From Haberlea rhodopensis (Eukaryota > Streptophyta > Magnoliopsida > Lamiales > Gesneriaceae): a DNA stretch of 64,000 nt. The notes below the pieces were generated by a model that was not told the DNA's origin, ran no database searches, and saw only the letters and a list, made by a program, of their open reading frames with translations. Positions 45,367 through 56,638 of the stretch are shown piece by piece. Both the position numbers and the translations under genes were made by a program. Numbering within the stretch: position 1 is the first letter of the stretch; every line of letters begins with the position of its first letter. The stretch is taken from positions 5,580,001-5,644,000 of the forward strand of contig CAJQUN010000014.1 of the NCBI GenBank assembly GCA_907163345.1, read 5' to 3'.

Positions 45367-47435
45367 TGTGATATCCCCGAAATAATTAATTGCAATTTGG
45401 GTATTAATTATGTTTATATGATTAATTATGGCGATAATTGAGTTATGTGCTGGATTTAATTATCATATTGAAATGCTTAGTCACATGATAGGCGTGACCG
45501 GGGATGCATTTCAGGATGCATGTTATGCATGTTGGGAGTTTAAGGGTTATCATGGTTGTTTATGGTAATCGGTAATTATTTGGTCGAGCATGATTTTAAT
45601 TGGGATTTGATGCATTTTGGAAAATACCTTTAAAATATCATGTTGGGGGTGTTTTATACAACATGGTGATTGTGGAGTGCAATTTATTTTAAAAATAACC
45701 CACTAATACCCCAACCCCTCTACACCCATCACTACTTTCCCCAATTAATCCTCCAAACCATTCCCTCCTTCATTTTCGAGTTCGAGCAAAGAGGTGAAGA
45801 GAAATCTTCCAAAAACTTGATTTGTGGGATTTGGTGTGAGATTTGAAGTCCCCTAGAGGTATGGATACCTCCATGTTGTTTTTATTGTGTTTGGATTGAG
45901 TTTGAAATAGTTTTGAAGGGTTTTGAAATGGGTTATTTTGGGTTGGTATCATTTTTGGTTGGGTGTTGGATTTTTGTGTTGCTTGAGGTGTATTTTGTTG
46001 GTTTATTGTGTTCTTATGTTGTTGGGTTGGTGGAAGGAGTATTGGTATGGTTTGGGATGGTTTTGGTGTGCGTTAATGGTGAAAATCGCGAGTCTGTATG
46101 GGGCGATCGATCGCCTGAAATGGCGCGATCGATCGCCAACAGGCAGTATCGAAATCGCAGGGAAGGCGATCGATCGCCTGAAATGGCGCGATCGATCGCC
46201 GAGGGGCAGTGTCCAAAACGTAGGCGATCGATCGCCATGTATGGCGCGATCGATCGCCGCGAAGTAAAAATTGAGGCGATCGATCGCCATGTATGGCGCG
46301 ATCGATCGCCGCGAAGCAAAAATTGAGGCGATCGATCGCCTCAACGAAGCGATCGATCGCCAGAAGCAGAGTGTTGGAAAATGGATTCTTTTGACGAATT
46401 TTTGGTATTTGATTATTATTTGGCTTCTAATATGGGGTTGTGTGATTGTGTAGAACCATCCCAGGTGGCGACGCAACCAAGGAAGTGAAGCCATATCAAA
46501 TTCCACTTTTGGAAAGGTACGTAGAAGACGTACGGGCACCCAACGGTACATGTATCTAATATACTCATTGATTATGCATTGTGGATGCGAGTATATATGG
46601 AATTATGCATTGTGGATGCAAATACATGTTGAATTATGCATGATGATTGTATATGCATATGATGGTTATTGTGCACATTCCATGAGTCGTGGTCATCCCT
46701 TGATGATTTTAATGCTTGCCGCTATTTGATTTGGTGCCGCTAAATGTGAAGCGAGGGGTGGCAGCGCCGCATGTCACATTGAAGCGTGGTTGTCATATGA
46801 GGTGAGGAAAGAATATTTGCCGCTCAATGTGAAGCGAGGGGTGGGAGCGCCGCATGTCCATTGAAGCGAGGTTATTCTATGCCGCCTATATGAAAAGCGA
46901 GGGGCATTAAAATACATTGTGATGAACAGACTAAGGATTGGTGATTGGTAATTGGTGATGATGAAATGGTATTGTGTCATGACATGTGTGGACCATTAAA
47001 TAATCTATTTGATTATACTCATGAGTTGTGGTACAGGGACAACCAAACAGGAAGCGTTTAAAATGCATGGGAAAAACAGGAAGTGTTTTATTATGATTTA
47101 TGCATTTACGCCTTATATTCATATTGTGTTGGATATGAATAATATTATTGCTCATGTTTGGGGGTTGTCCTTGTAGGTACATTTTGGCATGAAAAAAGGG
47201 GCTAAGGCGGGTTGAGGCGGTGAGCTTGTGAAGAACACTTTTGAGAAATGAAGGACAAGATTACTTTTGTATAGTGTCTACTCTAGTAGTAGTGTAAAGC
47301 TATAGTTGATATAGTCCTTGAATTGGCATGTAGTTCTTAAGGCTCATAGTCTCAACACGAACATTTAAACTCCGATGATGTATGTTAGCTCTAATTATGC
47401 CTTTAATCCGCACTTAAGGAACTAGTGTCCTTACA
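45367..47435 (+). repeat. 5' LTR of element E
   Basis: 2069 bp from TGTGATATCCCC to TGTCCTTACA, followed by the PBS. It contains ten GCGATCGATCGC palindromes (separate entry) and a duplicated block of about 100 bp at 46730-46905 (GCCGCTAAATGTGAAGCGAG / GCCGCTCAATGTGAAGCGAG). Confidence 0.93.
46103..46360. repeat. Array of ten GCGATCGATCGC palindromes in five pairs (5' LTR)
   Basis: Copies start at 46103/46125, 46166/46188, 46224/46246, 46276/46298 and 46328/46349. Within each pair the offset is 22 bp (21 in the last). Pair-to-pair offsets are 63, 58, 52 and 52 bp. Most first members extend to the 14 bp perfect palindrome GGCGATCGATCGCC. The array translates in all frames (ORFs rich in DRSP and AIDR), which explains the overlapping ORFs on both strands here. 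Confidence 0.95.
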
Positions 47436-47439
47436 TTAG

Positions 47440-47451
47440 TTGTATCAGAGC
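47440..47451 (+). other. Primer binding site of element E
   Basis: TTGTATCAGAGC, one mismatch to the tRNA-Met complement, four bases after the LTR end. Confidence 0.75.
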
Positions 47452-47650
47452 AGTGGTTAGAGAACCCGGGAACGAGTGAAGGGTAGCCTTAGCATGATTG
47501 GCTAGGTGCTTACATTTGAAGCATGTTTATGCATGTGGTGCATATTGAAGTATATCCTGTTATACTAACATGCTTATTATCATTTCTGTTATCTAACGGC
47601 GTAACACATATATATTTGTTTTGGAGTTGTTTTAACCATTGTGTTACAGC

Positions 47651-48781
47651 ATGGCGGCTATGAACTTGGGAAACCTCAATGAAGAGGTGGGTGACGTTGG
47701 CAGTGTTAATGCGAGCATTGGTCAGGCAAACACTTTACCTCCACCAGCTGTAGGCATGGAACCAGTGGCTCAATTATTACTACCTGGTGAGATCAGTTTG
47801 ACTCAATTTCTGACTTACCACCCGCCCCGGTTTGAGGGGACAGAATCAGGAGAGGAGGCTGAGGAGTGGCTAGAAAGGCTTGAACAGATATTTGTATCCG
47901 CTCCTTGTGCTGGAACGGCATGGCTGAGACTGGCGGAGTTCCAGCTAGCAAAGAAACCTTCCATGTGGTGGAAGAGCACGATGATGGAACTGAGAGCACA
48001 GGGTGCATTGATCGATTGGACGCTCTTCAGAACCCGGTTTCTGAACCGGTACTTCTCTACGGCGGCAAGACAGATGAAGGAAGATGAGTTCGCAAACTTG
48101 AAACAAGGAAGCATGTCAGTGTCAGACTATGCTATGCACTATTCTTCGTTGTTGAGGTATGTTCCACACATTGCCACCAATGGACATGCAAAGATGAGAA
48201 ACTTTCTGAAGGGATTACGGCCGGAACTATTTGACCGGGATATCACCAATAATCCCACTTCCTTTGATGATGCTCTTACTAGAGCAGAACTTGCGGAGAT
48301 CGGAGTTGGGGCCTATCCTAATGCTGTATCCCCACACGTGCCACAACAGAGGCAAGCTACTGGTAGCTTGAGGCCCCGAGGGGAGTCATTTAAGCCCCGT
48401 GATGCCTCTTCATCCTCACGGTTCAGTGGAAAGAAATCTTTTGGTCGGAAGCAAGAGAACAAGAAGAACAATTGGTCGACCAACCGAGGGCCTATGCAAG
48501 GAAATAGATCGGGGGAGTCAAGGTGCGACAATTTTGGAGGGTCGCATTCTTCGAATAGTTGCCCTGCTTGTTATAGTTGTGGCAAGATGGGCCACATCTC
48601 TCGGTATTGCCCCACTCGGGGAGGACAGTCAGAGTTTCAAGGAAACAGGCTGAGATTTGATGACAGGGCAGTGCACCAGAGGCAGCAGAATATGCCTCGA
48701 CTATCGGGAGGTCAGACAGTGGGACCGTCCAAGGGGCAGGTGTATGCACTGACTAGAGAGCAGGCCCAGGCAGCCCCATAG
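47651..48781 (+). pseudogene. Element E: gag, first copy
   Basis: ATG at 47651 (MAAMNLGNLNEEVGDVG) is the best start; the frame upstream offers only non-ATG codons. Gag domain: FLTYHPPRFEGTESGEEAEE, WLERLEQIF, KPSMWWKSTM, FRTRFLNRYF and DEFANLKQGSMSVSDYAMHY (Retrotrans_gag). Then basic linker and zinc knuckle CYSCGKMGHISRYC. A preceding Cys/His motif (CDNFGGSHSSNSC) has lost a Cys compared with the second copy. The frame ends at a TAG (48779-48781) where the second copy has a sense codon and runs on into protease, so gag and pol were originally one frame. Confidence 0.9.
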
Positions 48782-48993
48782 GAAGTGATCGTCGGTACGT
48801 GCCATTTACTTACATACCCTGCTTTTATTTTGATAGATACAGGTGCCTCCCACTCTTTTTTATCTGTGGGCTTTGTGGAAAGACACCATATGCGCACGTC
48901 TTCTCTACCCACGCCTCTCATGGTCTCGACACCCACTGGAAGAAATGTTGTTGCCGATCAGTTTTTTGCAGATTGCCTCATTTATTTTGAGGG
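48782..48993 (+). pseudogene. Element E: protease, first copy, truncated
   Basis: In frame after the gag stop: CHLLTYPAFILIDTGASHSF with the DTG active site, then SLPTPLMVSTPTGRNVVADQ. It breaks at 48993/48994, where sequence jumps back to gag (NEEVGDVGS), the junction of the tandem duplication. Confidence 0.88.
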
Positions 48994-50311
48994 TCAATGA
49001 AGAGGTGGGTGACGTTGGCAGTGTTAATGCGAGCATTGGTCAGGCAAACCCTTTACCTCCACCAGCTGTAGGCATGGAACCAGTGGCTCAATTATTACTA
49101 CCTGGTGAGATCAGTTTGACTCAATTTCTGACTTACCACCCGCCCCGATTTGAGGGGACAGAATCAGGAGAGGAGGCTGAGGAGTGGCTAGAAAGGCTTG
49201 AACAGATATTTGTATCCGCTCCTTGTGCTGGAACGGCATGGCTGAGACTGGCGGAGTTCCAGCTAGCAAAGAAACCTTCCATGTGGTGGAAGAGCACGGT
49301 GATGGAACTGAGGGCACATGGTGCATTGAACGATTGGACGCTCTTCAGAACCCGGTTTCTGAACCGGTACTTCTCTGCGGCGGCGAGACAGATGAAGGAA
49401 GACGAGTTCGCAAACTTGAAACAAGGAAGCATGTCAGTGTCAGACTATGCTATGCACTACTCTTCGTTGTTGAGGTATGTTCCACACATTGCCACCATGG
49501 ACATGCAAAGATGAGAAACTTTCTGAAGGGATTACGGCCGGAACTATTTGACCGGGTTATCACCAATAATCCCACTTCCTTTGATGATGCTCTTACTAGA
49601 GCAGAACTTGCGGAGATCGGAGTTGGGGCCTATCCTAATGCTATATCCCCACACGTGCCACAACAGAGGCAAGCTACTGATAGCTTGAGGCCCCGAGGGG
49701 AGTCATTTAAGCCCCGTGGTGCCTCTTCATCCTCACGGTTCAGTGGAAAGAAATCTTTTGGTCGGAAGCAAGAGAACAAGAAGAACAATTGGCCGACCAA
49801 CCGAGGGCCTATGCAAGGAAATAGATCGGGGGAGTCAAGGTGCAACAATTGTGGAGGGCCGCATTCTTCGAATAATTGCCCTGCTTGTTATAGTTGTGGC
49901 AAGATGGGCCACATCTCTCGGTATTGCCCCACTCGGGGAGGACTGTCAGAGTTTCAAGGAAACATGCCGAGATTTGATGACAGGGCAGTGCACCAGAGGC
50001 AGCAGAATATGCCTCTACTATCGGGAGGTCAGACAGTGGGACCGTCCCAGGGGCAGGTGTATGCACTGACTAGAGAGCAGGCCCAGGCAGCCCCAGAGGA
50101 AGTGATCGCTTGTACGTGCCATTTACTTACGTACCCTGCTTTTATTTTGATAGATACAGGTGCCTCCCACTCTTTTGTATCTGTGGGCTTTGTGGAAAGA
50201 CACCATATGCGCACGTCTTCTCTACCCACGCCTCTCATGGTCTCGACACCCACTGGAAGAAATGTTGTTGCCGATCAGTTTCTTGCAGATTGCCTCATTT
50301 ATTTTGAGGGC
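48994..50311 (+). repeat. Second unit of the 1318 bp gag-protease tandem duplication
   Basis: From 48994 the sequence repeats 47676 onward at a constant offset of 1318 bp. The junction joins TTTTGAGGG of protease to TCAATGAAGAGG of gag. Both units have picked up their own point changes, including a one-base loss near 49495 in the second unit. Confidence 0.92.
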
Positions 50312-50494
50312 AACGAGTTGAAGGCCGATTTGATTGTGTTAGGCATGTCAGACTTCGACTGCATTGTGGGTATTGACATTCTGAACAGATATCATGCAGT
50401 GGTAGATTGTCGGCAGAGAATAGTAAGGTTCAGATCTGATTTGGGGATACAGTGGACTTTTATGGCAACGGTTCTCGTGCAAAGATTCCGTTGA
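49005..50494 (+). pseudogene. Element E: gag, second copy, and complete protease
   Basis: Gag restarts internally (NEEVGDVGS) without its own ATG and is frameshifted near 49495 (a single-base loss in ATTGCCACC-ATGG). The new frame continues through two Cys/His motifs (CNNCGGPHSSNNC and CYSCGKMGHISRYC) into the protease (FILIDTGASHSFVSVGFVER, IVLGMSDFDCIVGIDILNRY). It ends by a frameshift near 50450-50480. The protease here is full length, unlike the first copy. Confidence 0.88.
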
Positions 50495-51004
50495 TTTCAG
50501 CAATCAAGATGACTCAATTGTTGGAACGTGGCCACACGGGCTATCTCATCTATGCCATGGACACGTCTGGGAAGAATAAAGAACTGAGAGTTGAGGATGT
50601 ACCCAGTAGTAGCAGAGTTTGCTGATGTATTCCCGGAGAAGATTCCCGGATTCCCACCCGCTAGAGAAGTCGAGTTTGGGATTGAGTTATTACCGGGGAC
50701 ATCCACTATCTCTCGTGCACCTTACAGGATGGCACCGGCAGAGTTGAGAGAATTGAAGGAACAGTTGCAGGATCTCCTTGACAAAGGATATATACGCCCG
50801 AGCGTATCGCCATGGGGCGCACCGGTTCTCTTTGTAAAGAAGAAGGACGGTTCGATGCGGTTGTGCATCGATTACCGGCAACTGAATAAAGCCACAGTGA
50901 AGAACAAGTATCCTCTCCCAAGGATTGATGATTTGTTTGATCAGTTGCAAGGTACCAGACTTTATAGCAAGATCGATTTGAGATCCGGGTATCACCAGAT
51001 TTGA
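50495..51004 (+). pseudogene. Element E: protease-RT linker and RT N-terminal half
   Basis: A frame reading MTQLLERGHTGYLIYAMDTS bridges from protease. An extra base near 50608 shifts it to the frame holding VVAEFADVFPEKIPGFPPAR, the RT entry block, then SPWGAPVLFVKKKDGSMRLC, IDYRQLNKATVKNKYPLPRI and LYSKIDLRSGYHQI, where the first catalytic Asp lies in SKIDL. A TGA at 51002-51004 follows YHQI; the frame is open again immediately after it, so it is a single nonsense change. Confidence 0.9.
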
Positions 51005-51958
51005 GTCAGGGAGGAAGATGTGCAGAAGACAGCATTTCGGACTCGGTATGGGCACTATGAGTTCTTAGTCATGCCTGTTGGGGTGACAAATGCCCCCGCT
51101 GTCTTTATGAGTCTGATGAACAGAGTGTTTCAGCCTTATCTTGATCAGTTCGTCATTGTATTTATCGACGACATTCTCATCTACTCCCGGAGCGAGGAAG
51201 AGCACGTGAAACACTTGAGGACAGTGCTCCAGATTCTCAGAGATCACCAGTTGTATGCCAAGCTCAGCAAGTGTGAATTTTGGTTGAGCAGTGTAGTATT
51301 TCTGGGGCATGTCATATCTAGCAGCGGGATATCTGTAGATCCCAGGAAGATTGAAGCTGTGATGGAGTGGGCTGCACCCACTTCTGTACCTGAGATACGG
51401 AGCTTTCTTGGTTTGGCGGGATATTACCGACGTTTCGTCGAGGGTTTTTCGAAGATTGCCAAGCCTTTGACACAGTTGACCCAGAAGGGAATACCATTCT
51501 TTTGGTCAGAAGCTTGTGAGGAGAGCTTCCAGGAATTGAAACACCGGTTGACGACGGCGCCGGTATTAGTGATTCCTACGGAAAACTCCAGGTTTGTTTT
51601 GTATACCGATGCATCACTTCAGGGCCTTGGGTGTGTATTGATGCAAGATAAGCATGTGGTGGCTTATGCATCGAGGCAGTTGAAGCCGCACGAGACTAGA
51701 TACCCAGTCCATGACTTGGAATTGGCGGCTATCATCTTCGCCCTGAAGATTTGGAGACATTATTTGTATGGTACTTCGTTTACCATTTACACGGATCACA
51801 AGAGCCTCAAGTTTTTATTCACTCAGGCGGAGCTGAACATGAGGCAGAGAAGGTGGATGGACTTACTCAAGGACTATGATTGTGAGATTGAGTATCATCC
51901 CGGAAAAGCTAACTTGACAGCAGACGCTTTGATGCCAGAAAGTGAGGAGTACTGCTGA
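51005..51958 (+). pseudogene. Element E: RT C-terminal half and RNase H
   Basis: Same frame as before the TGA: TAFRTRYGHYEFLVMPVGVT, catalytic FIDDILIYSRSEEEH, KLSKCEFWLSSVVFLGHVIS and EIRSFLGLAGYYRRFVEGF. RNase H follows: VLYTDASLQGLGCVLMQ, LELAAIIFALKIWRHYLYG and YTDHKSLKFLFTQAELNMRQ, all catalytic acids present. It ends in a frameshift at the usual ADALSRK position (here ADALMPES). Confidence 0.92.
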
Positions 51959-53343
51959 GTACGTCATCAATTTGTCAGCTATGATGACCTCCTATTGCCA
52001 TCTGGGCTATGATTTCGACATAGATGCATCACCTGTGTATGTATCGACCTTGCTTAGCTGAGCCAGATATCTATGAGAATATTAGAAAAGCTCAGAAGTC
52101 AGATGATGAGATTCAGGATGGTTATCTTTATTGCATCTTGGTCAACCAAGGAAGTTCAGAGTGGCCGAGGACGGATATTTGAGATTGGGTAGCCGTTGGG
52201 TGGTTCCGAGTACGCCGGAGTTGCGTAGAGGGATCTTGGAACGAGCTCATAGTAGCAGACTTAGCATCCACCCAGGCAGGGAAGAAGATGTATAAAGATC
52301 TACGTGATCAGTTTTGGTGGAAAAGAATGAAGTGTGATGTCGTCGCTTTTGTTAAGAGGTGCTTGATCTGCCAGCAGGTTAAGGCAGAGAGACAGAGACC
52401 TGGAGGCGAGTTGAAAAGCTTGGAGATACCGAAGTGGAAGTGGGAACACATTTCCATGGACTTCGTGACTCACTTGCCGAGGAGCACTTTGGGTTTTGAT
52501 GCTATTTGGGTAATTGTGGATCGATTGACTAAGGTAGCTCATTTCATTCCCTACAGCATGACCTTCACCTTTTTGAGGATGGCTCAGCTGTATATTCGAG
52601 ATGTGGTGAGATTGCATGGGATCCCCATTTCCATAGTGTCGGATCGAGATCCACGATTCACATCTCATTTTTGGGAGGTTCTTCAGTCAGCCTTGGGAAC
52701 TGAAGTTAGATTGAGCACTGCATATCATCCTCAGACGGAAGGCCAGACCGAGCGTACTATCCAAACGCTCGAGGACATGTTGAGGGCTTGTGTATTGGAG
52801 TTCGACGTTTCTTGGCAAGATTCAGTGGCCTTGGTAGAATTCTCTTATAATAATAGCTACCAGGCAAGCATACAGATGGCTCCTTTTGAAGCCCTTTATG
52901 GCAGACGGTGTAGATCAACCTTGTGTTGGGACGATTTGGATCGTAAATCAGTCGGAGGACCGGAACTGATCCGAGAAATGGAAGAAAAGATAAAGATGAT
53001 AAGACAGAAAATGAAAGCAGCCCAGGACAGACAGGCAGCTTATGCGAATAAACGGCGGAGACCATTGGAATTTCAGTTGGGAGATAAGGTCTTCTTGAAG
53101 ATCTCTCCTTTCAGAGGCGTTGTGCGATTTGGGATGCGCGGAAAACTGTCTCCGAGGTATGTTGGACCGTACGAGATTTTGCAGCGCATTGGCACTTTGG
53201 CTTACCGACTAGCTCTGCCACCTTCTTTGTCTGGTATACATGATGTGTTCCATGTGTCTATGTTGCGGAAGTATGAGCCGGATCCGTCTCATGTGTTGCA
53301 GCCTTCCGAGGTTCAGTTAGAATCCGATAGAACGGCCTGTTAG
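51959..53343 (+). pseudogene. Element E: integrase
   Basis: The N-terminal zinc-binding region (about 52190-52300, LRRGILERAHSS, HPG) is shifted by one base at about 52270-52285. The frame then runs from 52288: FVKRCLICQQVKAERQRPGG, core MDFVTHLPR (Asp), SIVSDRDPRFTSHFW (Asp), TERTIQTLEDML (Glu). The C-terminal GPY/F-type motif PRYVGPYEILQRIGTLAYRL and HDVFHVSMLRKYEPDPSHV follow. The stop at 53341-53343 is due to a shift; the tail PVRILDRA… continues in another frame. Confidence 0.9.
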
Positions 53344-53563
53344 GATTCTGGATCGGGCAGATCCGCAGACTTCGGAACAAAGTGATACCTATGATCAAGG
53401 TTCAGTGGGATCGCAGGGGTGTCGAGGAGGCTACGTGGGAGACAGAGCGGCATATGGTGCAGCACTACCCGTAACTATTTTCTGGTATGTTATTTATGTT
53501 TAGTTTCTTGTTGGGGTAAGTGCATGTGATTTCGAGGACGAAATCTTATAAGTAGGGGAGTAT
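53344..53563 (+). pseudogene. Element E: chromodomain-like tail and PPT
   Basis: In a shifted frame it reads VIPMIKVQWDRRGVEEATWE-like, the terminal chromodomain-type motif of plant chromoviruses. Then GATTTCGAGGACGAAATCTT and the purine tract AAGTAGGGGAGTAT lead to the LTR start at 53564. The second copy of this segment is at 54381-54573. Confidence 0.75.
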
Positions 53564-54380
53564 TGTGATATACCCGAAATAATTAATTGCAATTTGGGCA
53601 TTAATTATGTTTATATGATTAATTATGGCGATAATTGAGTTATGTGCTGGATTTAATTATCATATTGAAATGCTTAGTCACATGATAGGCGTGATCGGGG
53701 ATGCATTTCGGGATGCATGTTATGCATGTTGGGAGTTTAAGGGTTATCATGGTTGTTTATGGTAATCGATAATTATTTGGTCGAGCATGATTTTAATTGG
53801 GATTTGATGCATTTTGGAAAATACCTTTAAAATATCATGTTGGGGTGTTTTATACACCATGGTGATTGTGTAGTGCAATTTATTTTAAAAATAACCCACT
53901 AATACCCCAACCCCTCTACACCCATCACTACTTTCCCCAATTACTCCTCCAAACCCTTCCCTCCTTCATTTTCGAGTTTGAGCAAAGAGGTGAAGAGAAA
54001 TCCTTCCAAAAACTTGATTTGTGGGATTTGGTGTGAGATTTGAAGTCCCCTAGAGGTATGGATACCTCCATGTTGTTTTTATTGTGTTTGATTGAGTTTG
54101 AAATAGTTTTGAAGGGTTTTGAAATGGGTTATTTTGGGTTGGTATCATTTTTGGTTGGGTGTTGGATTTTTGTGTTGCTTGAGGTGTATTTTGTTGGTTT
54201 ATTGTGTTCTTATGTTGTTGGGTTGGTGGAAGGAGTATTGGTATGGTTTGGGATGGTTTTGGTGTGCGTTAATGGTGAAAATCAAGAGTCTGTATGGGGC
54301 GATCGATCGCCTGAAAATGGCAGCGATCGATCGCCAACAGGCAGTATTGAAATCGAAGGGAAGGCGATCGATCGCCTGTC
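53564..54380 (+). repeat. Partial extra LTR of element E
   Basis: The first about 815 bp of the LTR (TGTGATATACCCG onward), ending inside the palindrome array after three GCGATCGATCGC copies (54299, 54323, 54364). At 54379-54381 it switches to pol tail (TTCGGAACAAAGTGATACC). It is part of a 1010 bp tandem duplication: 53371 equals 54381 and 53564 equals 54574. Confidence 0.92.
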
Positions 54381-54573
54381 TTCGGAACAAAGTGATACCT
54401 ATGATCAAGGTTCAGTGGGATCGCAGAGGTGTCGAGGAGGCTACATGGGAGACAGAGCGGCATATGGTGCAGCACTACCCGGAACTATTTTCTGGTATGT
54501 TATTTATGTTTAGTTTCTTGTTGGGGTAAGTGCATGTGATTTCGAGGACGGAATCTTATAAGTAAGGGAGTAT
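54381..54573 (+). repeat. Duplicated pol tail and second PPT of element E
   Basis: It repeats 53371-53563 at a 1010 bp offset with a few changes (for example AAGTAAGGGAGTAT in place of AAGTAGGGGAGTAT), and leads into the complete 3' LTR. Confidence 0.92.
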
Positions 54574-56633
54574 TGTGATATACCCGAAATAATTAATTGC
54601 AATTTGGGTATTAATTATGTTTATATGATTAATTATGGCGATAATTGAGTTATGTGCTGGATTTAATTATCATATTGAAATGCTTAGTCACATGATAGGC
54701 GTGACCGGGGATGCATTCGGGATGCATGTTATGCATCTTGGGAGTTTAAAGGTTATCATGGTTGTTTATGGTAATCGATAATTATTTGGTCGAGCATGAT
54801 TTTAATTGGGATTTGATGCATTTTGGAAAATACCTTTAAAATATCATGTTGGGGTGTTTTATACACCATGGTGATTGTGTAGTGCAATTTATTTTAAAAA
54901 TAACCCACTAATACCCCAACCCCTCTACACCCATCACTACTTTCCCCAATTACTCCTCCAAACCCTTCCCTCCTTCATTTTCGAGTTTGAGCAAAGAGGT
55001 GAAGAGAAATCCTTCCAAAAACTTGATTTGTGGGATTTGGTGTGAGATTTGAAGTCCCTAGAGGTATGGATACCTCCATGTTGTTTTTATTGTGTTTGGA
55101 TTGAGTTTGAAATAGTTTTGAAGGGTTTTGAAATGGGTTATTTTGGGTTGGTATCATTTTTGGTTGGGTGTTGGATTTTTGTGTTGCTTGAGGTGTATTT
55201 TGTTGGTTTATTGTGTTCTTATGTTGTTGGGTTGGTGGAAGGAGTATTGGTATGGTTTGGGATGGTTTTGGTGTGCGTTAATGGTGAAAATCACGAGTCT
55301 GTATGGGGCGATCGATCGCCTGAAATGGCGCGATCGATCGCCAACAGGCAGTATCGAAATCGCAGGGAAGGCGATCGATCGCCTGAAATGGCGCGATCGA
55401 TCGCCGAGGGGCAGTGTCCAAAACGTAAGGTAGGCGATCGATCGCCATGTATGGCGCGATCGATCGCCGCGAAGCAAAAATTGAGGCGATCGATCGCCTC
55501 AGCGAAGCGATCGATCGCCAGAAGCAGAGTTTTGGAAAATGGATTATTTTGACGAATTTTTGGTATTTGATTATTATTTGGCTTCTAATATGGGGTTGTG
55601 TGATTGTGTAGAACCATCCCAGGTGGCGACGCAACCAAGGAAGTGAAGCCATATCAAATTCCACTTTTGGAAAGGTACGTAGAAGACGTACGGGCACCCA
55701 ACGGTACATATATCTAATATACTCATTGATTATGCATTATGGATGCGAGTATATATGGAATTCTGCATTGTGGATGCAAATACATGTTGAATTATGCATG
55801 ATGATTGTATATGCATATGATGGTTATTGGTGCACATCCCATGAGTCGTGGTCATCCCTTGATGATTTTAATGCTTGCCGCTATTTGATTTGGTGCCGCT
55901 AAATGTGAAGCGAGGGGTGGGAGCGTCGCATGTCACATTGAAGCGTGGTTGTCATATGAGGCGAGGAAAGAATATTTGCCGCTCAATGTGAAGCGAGGGG
56001 TGGGAGCGCCGCATGTCCATTGAAGCGAGGTTATTCTATGCCGCCTATATGAAAAGCGAGGGGCATTAAAATACATTGTGATGAACAGACTAGGGATTGG
56101 TGATTGGTAATTGGTGATGATGAAATGGTATTGTGTCATGACATGTGTGGACCATTAAATAATCTATTTGATTATACTCATGAGTTATGGTACAGGGGCA
56201 ACCAAACAGGAAGCGTTTAAATTGCATGGGAAAAACAGGAAGTGTTTTATTATGATTTATGCATTTACGCCTTATATTCATATTGTGTTGGATATGAATA
56301 ATATTATTGCTCATGTTTGGGGGTTGTCCTTGTAGGTACATTTTGGCATGAAAAAGGGGCTAAGGCGGGTTGAGGCGGTGAGCTTGTGAAGAACACTTTT
56401 GAGAAATGAAGGACATGATTACTTTTGTATAGTGTCTAATCTAGGAGTAGTGTAAAGCTATAGTTGATAACATTCATTTTTTTGATTGGGAATGTAATTA
56501 ATCCATTGATAGTCCTTGAATTGTCATGTAGTTCTTAAGGCTCATAGTCTCAACACGAACATTTAAACTCTGATGATGTATGTTAGCTCTAATTATGCCT
56601 TTAATCCGCACTTAAGGAACTAGGGTCCTTACA
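54574..56633 (+). repeat. 3' LTR of element E
   Basis: 2060 bp, TGTGATATACCCG to GGGTCCTTACA. It carries eight palindromes (starts 55308, 55330, 55371, 55393, 55434, 55456, 55486, 55507), so one pair fewer than the 5' LTR. An additional insertion of about 45 bp relative to the 5' LTR lies near 56469-56510. Confidence 0.93.
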
Positions 56634-56638
56634 CTGTT

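Larger units (their letters stand above)
45367..56633 (+). mobile_element. Ty3/gypsy element E (chromovirus-like), 11.3 kb with two internal duplications
   Basis: LTRs 45367-47435 and 54574-56633, PBS, and PPT. TSD CTGTT (45362-45366; 56634-56638) inside the LTR of C, whose halves rejoin exactly. Order is gag, protease, RT, RNase H, integrase: the gypsy order. The C-terminal tail VQWDRRGVEEATWE recalls a chromodomain, so a Tekay/Del-type chromovirus is likely. It carries a 1318 bp tandem duplication of gag-protease and a 1010 bp tandem duplication across the pol/LTR border. Several frameshifts and stops make this copy defective, but it still reads well and is clearly younger than C and D. Confidence 0.93.

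Noticed and set aside
46003..46551. Overlapping ORFs on both strands with DRSP/AIDR-rich proteins (also 54040-54529 and 55049-55709)
   Set aside because: They are translations of the palindrome array, which stays open in several frames on both strands; the flanking frames are LTR sequence.
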